Of a stretch of DNA of 64,000 bases, positions 31,589 through 41,054 are shown piece after piece. The position numbers and the translations under genes are program-made. Each line of letters begins with the position of its first letter. Position 1 is the stretch's first letter. The notes under the pieces are model-generated. The model did not search any database, was not told the DNA's origin, and saw nothing but the letters and a program-made list of their open reading frames with translations. The DNA is from Sphingomonas sp. LM7 (GTDB taxonomy: Bacteria > Pseudomonadota > Alphaproteobacteria > Sphingomonadales > Sphingomonadaceae), in NCBI RefSeq assembly GCF_002002925.1, contig NZ_CP019511.1, positions 620,001 through 684,000 on the forward strand, in the 5' to 3' direction.

Positions 31589-34500
31589 GCTGCGGCCTCC
31601 GGCTCCGGCTTGCTGTCGGGCTTGCTGCGGAACCGCGCGCGCTGCTTTTCCGACCAGCGTGCCAGCTTCCGCACCATCACATAGAATGCGGGGGTGAAGA
31701 GCAGGCCGAAGATGGTCACGCCGATCATGCCGAAGAACACCGCGACACCCAGCGCCTGGCGAAGCTCGGCCGCAGCACCGCTGGCGATCACCAGCGGCAG
31801 CACGCCGAGGATGAACGCAATCGACGTCATGATGATCGGGCGCATGCGCTGGTGGGCGGCCTGCTCGGCGGCGGCGGCAGGCTCGAGGCCTTGCTCCTCC
31901 TCGCCCTGGCGCGCGAACTCGACGATCAGGATCGCGTTCTTCGCAGCGAGGCCGATCAGCACGACGAGGCCGATCTGCGTCAGGATGTTGTTGTCCATGC
32001 CCATCACATTCACGCCGAGGATCGCGGCGAGCAGGCACATCGGCACGATCAGGATCACCGCCAGCGGCAGCACCAGGCTCTCGTAGAGCGCGGCAAGCAG
32101 CAGGAAGACGAACACCACGGCAAGGCCGAAGGCGATCACGCCGGTATTGCCCGCTTGGCGCTGCTCGAAGGCGAGCTCGGTCCATTCGAAGCCCATGCCC
32201 TTGGGCAGGGTCTGGTTGGCGAGTGCTTCCATCGAATCGAGCGACTGGCCGGTCGAGAAGCCGGGCTTGGTGTCGCCCATCAGCTCGGCGGCGGGATAGA
32301 GGTTATAGCGCACCACCCGATACGGGCCGGCGTCGTTCTTGAGCGCCATGACCGCGCTCATCGGCACCATCTTGCCCGAGGCCGAGCGGGTCTTGAGCGT
32401 CTGAATGTCCGACGCGTCGTCGCGATAGGCGGCGTCGGCCTGCGCGGTCACGCGGAAGGTGCGGCCGAGATAGTTGAAGTCGTTGACATAGGCCGAGCCG
32501 AGATAGGAGCCGAGCGTCGAATAGATGTTCGAGACGGGCACGCCCATCCGCTCGGCGCGGTCGCGATCGACTTCGGCGGTGAGGCGCGGGGTTCCGGTGT
32601 TGAACAGCGAGAAGGCGCCGGCGACGCCTTCGGCCTGGTTCGCGCCCATCATCATCGCCATCGATGCCTGCGCCAGCGCCTGATAGCCCTGGCCCGAACG
32701 GTCCTGGATCATCATCTTGAAGCCGCCGCCGGTGCCGATGCCGGGAACGGGCGGCGGTGCGATGACCATGATGTCACCGCCGGTGATTCCACCGAGCGCG
32801 GGGTACAGCGCCTGCTGGATTTCGTCGGCATGCTGGTCGCGGTCTGCGTGCGGCTTCAGGGCGAAGAAGATCACGCCGGCGTTCGGCGCAGTCGAGAAGC
32901 TGGCGCCGTCGAGGCCGGCAAAGCCGATCGACGTCTGGATGCCGGGGAGCTTCAGCGACTCCTTGATCGCCTCGCGCACCACGGCGTCGGTGCGCTGGAG
33001 CGACGAGCCCGGCGGCAGCGAGACCACGCCGATCAGATAGCCCTGGTCCTGCGGCGGGATGAATCCGCTCGGCGTGGCGGAGAAGCGCCAGCCCACGACG
33101 AAGATCAATGCGATATAGACCACGCCGACGATCACCAGCATCCGCACCAGCCGCGCCGTGAGGCGGCTATATTTGTGCGAGAGCCAATTGAACCCGGAGT
33201 TGAACTTCTTCCCCGCGCGTGCGGGCAGCCCGCGCCAGCCGGGGGTTGGTGCCCTATCGTGGTCGGGCTTCTTGAGCACCAGCGCGCAGAGCGCCGGCGA
33301 CAGCGTCAGCGACACGAAGGCTGAGATGACGGTGGCAGAGGCGATGGTGATCGCGAACTGCTGGTAGAAGGCACCCGAAATGCCCGGGATGAACATCGTC
33401 GGCACGAACACGCCGACGAGGACGAGCGATATCGCGATGATCGCCCCCGACACTTCGTCCATCGTCTTGTGCGCGGCTTCGCGCGGGCCGATGTCTTCCT
33501 CTTCCATCAGCCGCTCGACATTCTCGACGACGACGATCGCGTCATCGACGACGATGCCGATCGCCAGGACGAGGCCGAACAGCGACAGCGTGTTGAGCGA
33601 ATAGCCAAAGGCGAACAGCACCGCGAAGGCGCCGACCAGCGACACCGGGATCGCGATGATCGGGATCAAAGCGGTCCGCCAGCTCTGCAGGAAGATCAGC
33701 ACCACCAGCACGACGAGGACCAGCGCCTCGATCAGCGTGTGCTCGACCGCGCTGATCGATTCCGAGATATATTCGGTCGGGTTGTAGTCGATCGAATATT
33801 TCATCCCGGCGGGGAAGCTCTTCGACAGCGAATCGAGCTCGGCCTTGACTGCGTCGGCAGTGGCGAGTGCGTTCGAACCCGGCATCTGGAAGATGCCCAT
33901 GCCGACGGCGCTCTTGCCGCCGAGATAGCCGTTGAAATTATAGTCCTGTGCGCCGAGCTCGACCCGCGCGACGTCGCGCAGATAGGTCAGCCGGCCTTCG
34001 GTATCGCGCTTGACGACGACCTTGCCGAACTCCTCCGGCGTGCTTAGCCGGCCCTTGGCCTGGACGCCAAGCTCGAAGGCGGGGCTGGTCTTGCCATAAG
34101 GCGGCTGGCCGACCGCGCCGGCGGCGACCTGGAGGTTCTGGCCGCGGATCGCATTGACGACTTCATCGACGGTCATGTCGCGCGCGGCCGCGAGGCCCGG
34201 ATCGATCCACACGCGCATGTTGTAGTCGCGGCCGCCGAACGCCTGCGCCTGGCCGACGCCGGGCACGCGCGCGATGCGGTCGAGCACCTGCAGGGTGACG
34301 TAGTTCGAGATGTAGGGGATTTCGAGACTGTTGTCGGGCGAGGTGAAGAACACGACCATCAGGAAGTCGGGCGAGTTCTTGTTCACCGTGATACCCAGGC
34401 GGCGGACATCCTCGGGCAGGCGCGGCTCGGCCTGCGAGACCTTGTTCTGCACCAGCACCTGCGCCTGATCGACGTCGGTGCCCTGCTTGAACGCGATGGT

Positions 34501-34776
34501 GACCTGGGTCTGGCCGTTGCCGGTCGACGACGAGGTCATGTAGATCATGTTCTCGACGCCGTTGATCGCCTGTTCGATCGGCGCGGCGACGGTCTCGGCC
34601 AGCGTTTCGGCGCTCGCACCCGGATAAGTCGCGGTGACCACCACCGTCGGCGGCGCGATGCTCGGATATTGGGCGATCGGCAGCGACGGATAGGCGATCG
34701 CGCCGACGATCACGATCAGGATCGACAGCACCGCCGCGAAGATCGGCCGGTCGATGAAGAAATGCGGGAATTTCAT
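31585..34776 (-). CDS. RND multidrug efflux permease, HAE1 (AcrB/MexB) family
   Basis: 1063 residues, within the family's usual range. MKFPHFFIDRPIFAAVLSIL is the canonical first helix. There are twelve TM helices and two large periplasmic loops. Proton-relay region: LVLAIGIVVDDAIVVVENVER, with the Asp pair in TM4. GGxxG-type loops and the internal pseudo-repeat are visible. Pumps hydrophobic compounds out of periplasm and inner membrane using the proton gradient; substrates unknown. Starts nine bases after the adaptor stop and overlaps the channel gene by four bases. Confidence 0.96.
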   Translation of the reverse strand: MKFPHFFIDRPIFAAVLSILIVIVGAIAYPSLPIAQYPSIAPPTVVVTATYPGASAETLAETVAAPIEQAINGVENMIYMTSSSTGNGQTQVTIAFKQGTDVDQAQVLVQNKVSQAEPRLPEDVRRLGITVNKNSPDFLMVVFFTSPDNSLEIPYISNYVTLQVLDRIARVPGVGQAQAFGGRDYNMRVWIDPGLAAARDMTVDEVVNAIRGQNLQVAAGAVGQPPYGKTSPAFELGVQAKGRLSTPEEFGKVVVKRDTEGRLTYLRDVARVELGAQDYNFNGYLGGKSAVGMGIFQMPGSNALATADAVKAELDSLSKSFPAGMKYSIDYNPTEYISESISAVEHTLIEALVLVVLVVLIFLQSWRTALIPIIAIPVSLVGAFAVLFAFGYSLNTLSLFGLVLAIGIVVDDAIVVVENVERLMEEEDIGPREAAHKTMDEVSGAIIAISLVLVGVFVPTMFIPGISGAFYQQFAITIASATVISAFVSLTLSPALCALVLKKPDHDRAPTPGWRGLPARAGKKFNSGFNWLSHKYSRLTARLVRMLVIVGVVYIALIFVVGWRFSATPSGFIPPQDQGYLIGVVSLPPGSSLQRTDAVVREAIKESLKLPGIQTSIGFAGLDGASFSTAPNAGVIFFALKPHADRDQHADEIQQALYPALGGITGGDIMVIAPPPVPGIGTGGGFKMMIQDRSGQGYQALAQASMAMMMGANQAEGVAGAFSLFNTGTPRLTAEVDRDRAERMGVPVSNIYSTLGSYLGSAYVNDFNYLGRTFRVTAQADAAYRDDASDIQTLKTRSASGKMVPMSAVMALKNDAGPYRVVRYNLYPAAELMGDTKPGFSTGQSLDSMEALANQTLPKGMGFEWTELAFEQRQAGNTGVIAFGLAVVFVFLLLAALYESLVLPLAVILIVPMCLLAAILGVNVMGMDNNILTQIGLVVLIGLAAKNAILIVEFARQGEEEQGLEPAAAAEQAAHQRMRPIIMTSIAFILGVLPLVIASGAAAELRQALGVAVFFGMIGVTIFGLLFTPAFYVMVRKLARWSEKQRARFRSKPDSKPEPEAAA

Positions 34777-34786
34777 CAATCGGTCC

Positions 34787-35971
34787 TTAGCGGACAGTCG
34801 CCTGGCCCGAGGCCGGCTCCTGCGTCGGAGCGGTCGGCGCTGCCTGCTTGGCGGCATCCGCCTTGATCACGCCCCTGACCGGCGAGACCGGCGCGCCGGG
34901 CTGGAGCCTGCCGACGCCGGTGATGACCACGCGATCGGTGGGAGCGAGGCCGTCGCGGACGATGCGCAGGCCGCCCACCGTCGCGCCGACTTCCACCGGA
35001 CGCGGCTGCGCCTTGTTGTCGTTGCCGACGACATAGACGAGGCGGCGGGTCTGGTCGGTGACGATCGCCTCGTCGGGGATCAGCATCGCCTTGTACGTGC
35101 CCGAGCCGAGCAGCCGCGCGCGGCCGAACATGCCGGGCGTCAGGAAGCGGTTCGGGTTCTGGACCACGGCGTGCGCGCGGATCGTGCCCGAGTCCGGATC
35201 GACGGCGTTGTCGAGGAACTCCATCCGGCCCTGCCAGCGATATTCGGCCTCGTCGGCGAGCTGGATCTGAACCGGATTGGCGGTGGTGCGCGACGAACCG
35301 CGCTCGCCGCGCTGATCCTGGCGCAGGTTCTTGATGTAGAAGCTCTCGGCACCTTCGAATTCGAACCAGATCGGGTCGAGCGAGACGATGCGGGTGAGGA
35401 TCGTCTGGCCGTCCGCCACCGACGCGCCGAGGCTCACCTTGCGATCCGACATGCGGCCGCTGAACGGCGCGCGGACGGTGGTGAAGCTCAGGTTGAGCTG
35501 GGCATTGTCGATCGCGGCGCGCGCGGCGGCGAGATCGGCCGCCGCGGTACGCTCGGCAGCGATGTTCGCCTCGAGCTCCTCGGTGCTGACGGCCTGGGCA
35601 GTGGCGAGCTTGCGGCTGCGCGCAGTGACCTGGCGGGCGTTCGACAGCGCCGCATTGGCGCGCGATGCCTGGGCCTGGGCCTGGGCGAGCGCGGCGCGAT
35701 AGGGGCGGGGGTCGATGGTGAACAGCGGCGCGCCCTGGCGCACGTCCTGACCGTCGCGGAAGTGGATCGCGGTGACTACGCCGTTGACTCGCGGGCGGAT
35801 CTCGACGTCCTGCGGCGCGACGAAGCGGCCGGTATAGTCGTCCCAGTCCTCCACCTCGCGCTCGACGGGCGTGGCGACGGTGACCTGCGGCGGGGGCGGG
35901 GCAGGCGGCGCCTGTTCTCCGCCGCATCCGGCAAGCAACGACAATCCCAAAATTCCGAGCACGAGCCGCAC
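34787..35971 (-). CDS. RND efflux periplasmic adaptor (membrane fusion lipoprotein)
   Basis: 394 residues from the GTG at 35971, which directly precedes a lipoprotein signal (RLVLGILGLSLLAGCGG). Adaptor layout: barrel-sandwich hybrid split by an alpha-hairpin (about 95-165), lipoyl halves VEIRPRVNGVV and APFSGRMSD, beta-barrel, and membrane-proximal domain near GTYKAMLIPDEAIV. It bridges the permease and the NodT channel. First gene of the operon. Upstream in-frame sequence to 36115 crosses the promoter and is rejected. The palindrome at 36035-36046 lies about 65 bases upstream. Confidence 0.93.
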   Translation of the reverse strand: MRLVLGILGLSLLAGCGGEQAPPAPPPPQVTVATPVEREVEDWDDYTGRFVAPQDVEIRPRVNGVVTAIHFRDGQDVRQGAPLFTIDPRPYRAALAQAQAQASRANAALSNARQVTARSRKLATAQAVSTEELEANIAAERTAAADLAAARAAIDNAQLNLSFTTVRAPFSGRMSDRKVSLGASVADGQTILTRIVSLDPIWFEFEGAESFYIKNLRQDQRGERGSSRTTANPVQIQLADEAEYRWQGRMEFLDNAVDPDSGTIRAHAVVQNPNRFLTPGMFGRARLLGSGTYKAMLIPDEAIVTDQTRRLVYVVGNDNKAQPRPVEVGATVGGLRIVRDGLAPTDRVVITGVGRLQPGAPVSPVRGVIKADAAKQAAPTAPTQEPASGQATVR

Positions 35972-36032
35972 AGACTTCCCCTTTCTTGCGCTGCAGCAAC
36001 TAAAGCAGCCAGCCGGTGTTGCAAGAAGATTC

Positions 36033-36048
36033 GTACCTATCGGTAGGA
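36033..36048. promoter_or_regulatory. palindromic candidate operator of the RND efflux operon
   Basis: GTACCTATCGGTAGGA contains CCTATC/GGTAGG, an inverted pair with one mismatch, flanked by further partial symmetry. It lies 64-77 bases upstream of the adaptor start codon. TetR-type repressors of RND pumps often bind such TACC-n-GGTA palindromes. No TetR gene is adjacent. Confidence 0.4.
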
Positions 36049-36196
36049 ATTGCTGGACTATTGCTTGGCGGTACGGGAGCCGGTCCGCACGGACAAGTTC
36101 CGACCGCTGCGCCATCCGATTTCCGGCGGCATTCGCGGGTCGGGAATGGCGGGAATTGGGTGGATAGCGGACATTCCAGCCTCGCCGATTTAGCCG

Positions 36197-36727
36197 CTAC
36201 CAACCCAAACGGTCGCGCGTCCGCTGCCACCATGAACCCTGCTTCGAAGAAGCCGCTGCCAAGAGTCGCTTCGCCTGCGTTGCGGTGGCACCGAGCAGAA
36301 GCGCGATCTCCTCAACTGAGATGTCGGGCCGCTCCTTGCGCAGGTCTTCCGCAGCCCAAACCAGCGACGGAGAAAGTTGTTCTAAGAAGACGCAGGGTCG
36401 AACGCGCAAGGCGTGCCCTGTCCTGAGCACACGCTCGTAACTGAGAAACTCGACCGGCCATTCCGCATTGACAGAAATGCGCCTGGCCTCATCGACGCTC
36501 AATCGCCGTAGGAAGTGCTCATCGAAGATGCGTTCTTCCTGAGCAATCAGCCAATGCTGACCGCAGGCGCGGCACTGCGAAAGATGTAGCCACCAAGCGT
36601 CTCCGCCATGATCGACGATATTCTCGACGGTCGCGAACACTCGCTCGTCGAGCCCGTCGCCGCCCATTGGCACTGCGGCCAAGTCAGGCAGGGCTACGCA
36701 ACAGCAAGAGCTTGGCGCTTCATTCAT
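36197..36727 (-). CDS. hypothetical protein with a zinc-ribbon-like Cys motif
   Basis: 176 residues from the ATG at 36727 (a TTG precedes it in frame). Not recognised. A Cys-rich N-terminus (SSCCC) and CRACGQHWLIAQEER near residues 52-66 suggest a small metal-binding knuckle. The C-terminal third contains ISVEEIALLLGATATQAK, which reads like a helix-turn-helix or a small helical protein-binding segment. Trp/Arg-rich tail. Less GC-rich than its neighbours at its 3' end. Stands alone, on the same strand as the RND operon but 226 bases upstream of its start. Confidence 0.7.
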   Translation of the reverse strand: MNEAPSSCCCVALPDLAAVPMGGDGLDERVFATVENIVDHGGDAWWLHLSQCRACGQHWLIAQEERIFDEHFLRRLSVDEARRISVNAEWPVEFLSYERVLRTGHALRVRPCVFLEQLSPSLVWAAEDLRKERPDISVEEIALLLGATATQAKRLLAAASSKQGSWWQRTRDRLGW

Positions 36728-36835
36728 CAAAGCACGATGCAGCCAAGACCCTATATCTGCAACTGGGCGGTAGTGGAAAGACGGATTCCGAGCCCAAACA
36801 CACGCGTTTCGGCCGTTCGGATTTTCCCACCCGGC

Positions 36836-38524
36836 CTAGTGATGCCCTGGCTTCTCCGCCGGCAGGATCAGGAAATTCTGCATCATTCCCGTGTCTTCGT
36901 GCGGGAGGATATGGCAGTGGAAGACGGTCTTTCCCGGCCAGCCGATGAAGCGCATCCGCACCACGACGACGCTGTCCTTCGCCACCCAGACCGTGTCCAT
37001 GAACGTGCCGGGCGGCTGCGCGACGCCGTTGATCGAGATCAGCTCGAACGAGATTTCGTGAATGTGGAAGGGATGGCCCTCGGTGCCGCCGTGATGGGCG
37101 CCTTCGACGACGAGATGCCATTCCTCGGTGTCGCCCAGCCGGACGACGGTCGGCACCGCCTGCTCGCCATACTGCATGTTGTTGATGAAGAAATCGATGC
37201 CGACCACCGGGTTGGCGACGCCCGGAAACGCACCGCCGAACTCGATCGTGCGGATCGCCTTGATCTCGGACGGCTTGATCAGCGGATAATAGCGCGCGGC
37301 GGGCGGCAGCTTGGTCGGCAGCGCCATGTTGGTCGGCGTGCCGACGACTTCGATCTCGGCGATCACCTTTTGCGGGCTGGCGAGGAACTGCTGCGACTGG
37401 GCGAGCTGGAGGATGCGATAGATGCCCGGCTTGGCCGATCCCTTGATCAGGAATTCGGCGCGGTTGGCGGGGGAGAGCATCACCTGGCCGGTGCCGTCGG
37501 CCCCGTAAGGCGCAATCGTGCGCACCGCGTCGAAATTGATCCCGTCGAGCGCGATCAGATGCAAGTCGTGACCCTCGACCAGGATCGGCATGAGATTGTC
37601 CGAACAGCCGTTGAGCACGCGGAAACGTACGACCTCGCCCGGACGCATCTTGATGCGCTGCGGCTTGAGCTGCGTCGGCGTGGGCGCAGTCGGATTGGCG
37701 TTGTCGTGCACTTCCTTGAAGAAGGGCTCGCCGTTCATCAGGTAATAGCGCAGCGCATAGTCGCCGGTGGTGAAGCCGCCCTTCAATTTGGTCGGTTCGG
37801 CCTGCCCCGTCTTGGGATCGTAGATCGTGACGTTGCCGCCGAAGGTCTGCCAGATCGCGTTCTGTCTGGGTTCGTAGGTCCACAGCTTGGGATCGGTCTC
37901 GCTGGGGAACAGGCCGATGTCCTGGATCACCAGCGGAATGTCGCGCGCGGCCTTGATCTCGGGCACTTCGTCGATCTTGCCGCGCACGATGATCGGGCCG
38001 GCCATCCCGGTGACGACCTGCACCGCCGTCGAGCCATGGTGGTGCGGGTGATACCAGTACAGCCCGGGCGGGTGATCGTCGGGAATCTCGAAAACATATT
38101 CGAGTTGCTCGCCCGGCTCGATGCCGATCATCGGCGCGAGCGGATCGCTGGTGCCCAGCGGCTCGAACAGATGCGGGATGACATCCATGCCGTGGACATG
38201 GAGGTTGGTGCTGTCGAGCTTGTGCGGGACGTTGTGATCGCCGTTCCAGGCGCGTGAATCGTAGCGCGGAAGCTCGTTCCGCAGTCGGATCCGCATCGTG
38301 TCGCCGGGGCGGGTGGTGATCAGCGGGCCGGGCACCTGGCCGTTATAGGCGCGCAGCCGCACCCGGTTGCCGTCGAGGATCGCCTCCTTGAAGCCGCAGC
38401 GCAGCTCGAAGAACTCGCCGCCGGCTTTGGCCTGTTTTGCCTGGCTGGGCGCGACTGCCGCGGTCGAGACCGCTGCCGCCGTGACCCCTTTGAGGAGGTC
38501 ACGGCGCGATACGGGGCCGGGCAT
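36836..38524 (-). CDS. Tat-exported multicopper oxidase
   Basis: 562 residues. The twin-arginine signal SRRDLLKGVTAAAVSTAA directs folded export. All copper motifs are present: NLHVHG (first His pair), WYHPHHHGS (second), HPFHIHEISF (third) and HCHILPHEDTGMM, which holds the type 1/type 3 ligands with an axial Met. It therefore should oxidise phenols or metal ions (or act as a laccase) with reduction of O2 to water in the periplasm. Coupled to the haem lipoprotein gene upstream by a shared base (TGATG). The in-frame extension upstream is a shadow. Last gene of the nucleoside hydrolase-cytochrome-oxidase run. Confidence 0.93.
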   Translation of the reverse strand: MPGPVSRRDLLKGVTAAAVSTAAVAPSQAKQAKAGGEFFELRCGFKEAILDGNRVRLRAYNGQVPGPLITTRPGDTMRIRLRNELPRYDSRAWNGDHNVPHKLDSTNLHVHGMDVIPHLFEPLGTSDPLAPMIGIEPGEQLEYVFEIPDDHPPGLYWYHPHHHGSTAVQVVTGMAGPIIVRGKIDEVPEIKAARDIPLVIQDIGLFPSETDPKLWTYEPRQNAIWQTFGGNVTIYDPKTGQAEPTKLKGGFTTGDYALRYYLMNGEPFFKEVHDNANPTAPTPTQLKPQRIKMRPGEVVRFRVLNGCSDNLMPILVEGHDLHLIALDGINFDAVRTIAPYGADGTGQVMLSPANRAEFLIKGSAKPGIYRILQLAQSQQFLASPQKVIAEIEVVGTPTNMALPTKLPPAARYYPLIKPSEIKAIRTIEFGGAFPGVANPVVGIDFFINNMQYGEQAVPTVVRLGDTEEWHLVVEGAHHGGTEGHPFHIHEISFELISINGVAQPPGTFMDTVWVAKDSVVVVRMRFIGWPGKTVFHCHILPHEDTGMMQNFLILPAEKPGHH

Positions 38525-39990
38525 CAGCTGGGATCCTTGCAGGGCTTGGGCGCCTTGGACGTCGCGAACTGGCCATATTCCTGATACGCCACTTCGAGCT
38601 GGAGCGAGGTGTCGAGCGACATCGCATTGGGATATTTCCCGCCCGGGAAGCTCTGCGGCGGGCGCGTCGTCTGGAAATAGGCGGCGTTGTCCAGGGAATA
38701 GGCCGTGCACAGCCCGTCGAACCCGAACGAGGGCGGCGCATTGGTCCCCATCACCGAAAGCGACCCCGGCTTCGCGGCATAGGCGCTGGCGTGGCACGAC
38801 ATGCACGAGGATTGCGGATTATCGACCGGACCGGCGAGACGGCCCTGGCAGCCCATGTGCTGGAAAATGTCCATCTTGGGGTTCGCGACCGATTGCTGGA
38901 GCGGCTGACTGTCGCGCTTGGGCACCGCAGGGAAGGTCCACGGATCGGCGCCCCATTGCACGCCGAGCGGCATCAGCCGGTCCCAGAAGGTCGCGCCCTT
39001 GATCGTGCCGTTATAGGCATAGGTGCCGTAGACCCAGCCGCTCGGCGAGCGCGGATCGGTGACCGCGACGTCGATCTGGACGATGCGCGAGACCTGGACC
39101 TCGCGCTTGCACATATATTCCTTGGTATTGGGGTTCTGGACATGGCGGTTGACGCGCCATTCGGGCGATCCGGCGAGGAACGGCACGCAATCGACCGGCG
39201 CGTTGGTGGTGAGCACCTTGACCACTGCGGTGCCGACCGGGAAGGGCAGGCCGTCGGGCATCGGCGAGCCCATGTAATCGACCACCTTCGGCACGCCGTC
39301 CTTGGGGATCGCCTTGCCGATCGCATAGCCGCCATGCGGATTGTAATAGCCGACCGACCAGGTCTCGAACCCGCGCGGGTAGCGCTGCTTGCAGGCCGTG
39401 GTCATGTGCGGAAGGAAGTGCGCGGCGCCGATCGAGTCCGCGTCCGCCGGGAGCGGCTTGCCGTCGGGACCGACCAGATCCTCGAGCTCGGCAGTGCGCT
39501 CGTTGGTGGTGCCGTGGCGGAACTCGCGGCCGACACTGGGGTCGAACGCCATCCACGGCACGTTGAACCAGCGCGTGCTGCCGCCGACATCGACCAGGAA
39601 GCCGACTTCGTCGCGCAGATTGGGATCCTGTCCCTGGCGGACATAGCGCAGGATCGAGCCGATATAGTCGGCCCATTTGCCCTGGGTCCACGCGTGCGGC
39701 GATTCCTTGGGCGGGAAATTGGCGTCGAAGCTCACCGGGATCTTGAGCCAGTCGCACTCCGCGCACGCCCCGGGCATCGCCTTGGGATAATCGTCGCTGA
39801 GCTTGAAGATGCGGCCGGGGTTGGGCGGCGGCGTATCGGCCGAATCGCGGAAGGCGAACTGCGCGGCGGGCGAATTGCCGCCACCCTGCGCCTCGGCCTG
39901 CTTGCACCCGGTGGTGCCGATCGCGACGAGCCCGAACAAGGCTGCGAGACCCGTCGCCCGGATCGCCGGGCCCCGAAACGCATTCCCCAT
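38524..39990 (-). CDS. exported single-haem (CxxCH) lipoprotein, unknown family
   Basis: 488 residues from the ATG at 39990. The signal peptide ends ALFGLVAIGTTGCKQ, a lipobox-like sequence. The body contains an early Cys pair (GACAECDW), several isolated Cys, and one covalent haem site C-M-S-C-H near residue 405 (PQSSCMSCHASAY). I do not recognise the family. The position between a nucleoside hydrolase gene and a multicopper oxidase gene, and overlap by one base with the latter, suggests an electron-transfer or scaffold partner of the oxidase. A much longer frame extends upstream through the nucleoside hydrolase gene but is a shadow. Confidence 0.8.
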   Translation of the reverse strand: MGNAFRGPAIRATGLAALFGLVAIGTTGCKQAEAQGGGNSPAAQFAFRDSADTPPPNPGRIFKLSDDYPKAMPGACAECDWLKIPVSFDANFPPKESPHAWTQGKWADYIGSILRYVRQGQDPNLRDEVGFLVDVGGSTRWFNVPWMAFDPSVGREFRHGTTNERTAELEDLVGPDGKPLPADADSIGAAHFLPHMTTACKQRYPRGFETWSVGYYNPHGGYAIGKAIPKDGVPKVVDYMGSPMPDGLPFPVGTAVVKVLTTNAPVDCVPFLAGSPEWRVNRHVQNPNTKEYMCKREVQVSRIVQIDVAVTDPRSPSGWVYGTYAYNGTIKGATFWDRLMPLGVQWGADPWTFPAVPKRDSQPLQQSVANPKMDIFQHMGCQGRLAGPVDNPQSSCMSCHASAYAAKPGSLSVMGTNAPPSFGFDGLCTAYSLDNAAYFQTTRPPQSFPGGKYPNAMSLDTSLQLEVAYQEYGQFATSKAPKPCKDPS

Positions 39991-40010
39991 GGTCACCCCC
40001 TGTGGTTGCG

Positions 40011-41006
40011 TCACGCCGATCTGGCGAGGCGCGTGGTCACATAGTCGTAGAAGCCGGGTTGGTCGGCGAAGCTGAGATAGAGGTTGTGCGAGGGCCGATC
40101 GGCCTCGGGCGGCGCGGGCTGTAACCAGCCCTGCTCGAAGCCCCATTGGACGACCTGGAGCGGCGTCTGGCGGGGCGCCGAATAGAGTTCGGGCGCGTCG
40201 AGCCACACCGTCGAAGTGACGTTCCACATGTCGTAGAAGGGCTCTTCCGAGACGAGGTCGTACGCCTCGTACGCGAATTGCGAGAAGCTGTGCTCGGCAC
40301 CCTGCGCCTGGAGCGTCGCCATCAGTTCCTTGGTGACCGCGGCGGTGTCGGTGATGTCGAGCGGGAACACCGCGACCTCGCCGAAGCGCGCCAGCGCCTC
40401 GTCCGCGGCGAACGGATCCCAGAACACGTTCCACTCGGCATGTTTGTTGGCGACTTCCGCGGGGATCGTCGACGGATCGAGATTGCCCTTTACGTCCAGC
40501 GCACCGCCCATCCAGACGATCTGGCCGACGCCCTGCGCCAGTTCGGGCCGCGCGGCGAGCACATCGGTGAGCGGGGTGAAGCCGGTGGTCAGCAATATGG
40601 TCAGCGGCGTGCCGGTGTCGATCGCAGCCTGCAGCATGTCGGCGAGCAGATCGTCGCCCGAGGGCGGCGGGGTCGGCACATTGGACGTGAAGGGCGCGAG
40701 GATCGGAATTGCTCCGAGCCGGATGCAATCGCCGCGATAGGGCCAGGGAAACGGGTTCCAGCCGCGCGCCTTGCTGAGGCCCAGCGGCAGATCCGGGCGC
40801 CCCATGAACTGGTTGACCCGCGACGCCACTTCGATGCCCGGTTCGGGCACGCAATCGGCATTGGCGATGATCACGCCCTTCAAGTCGAATTGCGGCATGG
40901 ATTCGATGAGAAGCGTCGCGATGAAATCGTCGATGGCGGCATCATGGATGAAGACCAATGGCGTCATCGTATCGGCGGATACCCGCCCAATCGGAGCATC
41001 GGTCAT
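40011..41006 (-). CDS. inosine/uridine-preferring nucleoside hydrolase family protein
   Basis: 331 residues from the ATG at 41006 (GGGGGA seven bases upstream). The calcium-site cluster is in variant form, FIHDAAIDDFIA, keeping the three Asp residues of the family's D-x3-D-D. Other family stretches: ILLTTGFTPLTDVL, EWNVFWDPFAADEAL and a C-terminal FYDMWNV in place of the catalytic His/Asp block. It should hydrolyse an N-glycosidic bond of a nucleoside or analogue; the altered motifs make a canonical substrate uncertain. No signal peptide, so cytoplasmic. It starts the three-gene operon, 20 bases before the haem lipoprotein. Confidence 0.85.
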   Translation of the reverse strand: MTDAPIGRVSADTMTPLVFIHDAAIDDFIATLLIESMPQFDLKGVIIANADCVPEPGIEVASRVNQFMGRPDLPLGLSKARGWNPFPWPYRGDCIRLGAIPILAPFTSNVPTPPPSGDDLLADMLQAAIDTGTPLTILLTTGFTPLTDVLAARPELAQGVGQIVWMGGALDVKGNLDPSTIPAEVANKHAEWNVFWDPFAADEALARFGEVAVFPLDITDTAAVTKELMATLQAQGAEHSFSQFAYEAYDLVSEEPFYDMWNVTSTVWLDAPELYSAPRQTPLQVVQWGFEQGWLQPAPPEADRPSHNLYLSFADQPGFYDYVTTRLARSA

Positions 41007-41054
41007 GTCATTTCCCCCAGACACGGCAATAAATCCCCGAGTCGTCCGAATGCT

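Noticed and set aside
30149..32185. 678-codon frame suggesting a fusion of permease end and NodT channel
   Set aside because: The true channel start is the ATG at 31588 with a lipobox, overlapping the permease stop by four bases.
36016..36426. Plus-strand frame upstream of the RND operon as the missing divergent regulator
   Set aside because: The translation has no helix-turn-helix or TetR signature and overlaps the minus-strand hypothetical gene.
38524..40854. 776-codon frame covering the haem lipoprotein and part of the nucleoside hydrolase gene as one large fusion
   Set aside because: The upstream half is out of frame with a clear nucleoside hydrolase, and an ATG with a signal peptide/lipobox starts at 39990. 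No fusion is needed.
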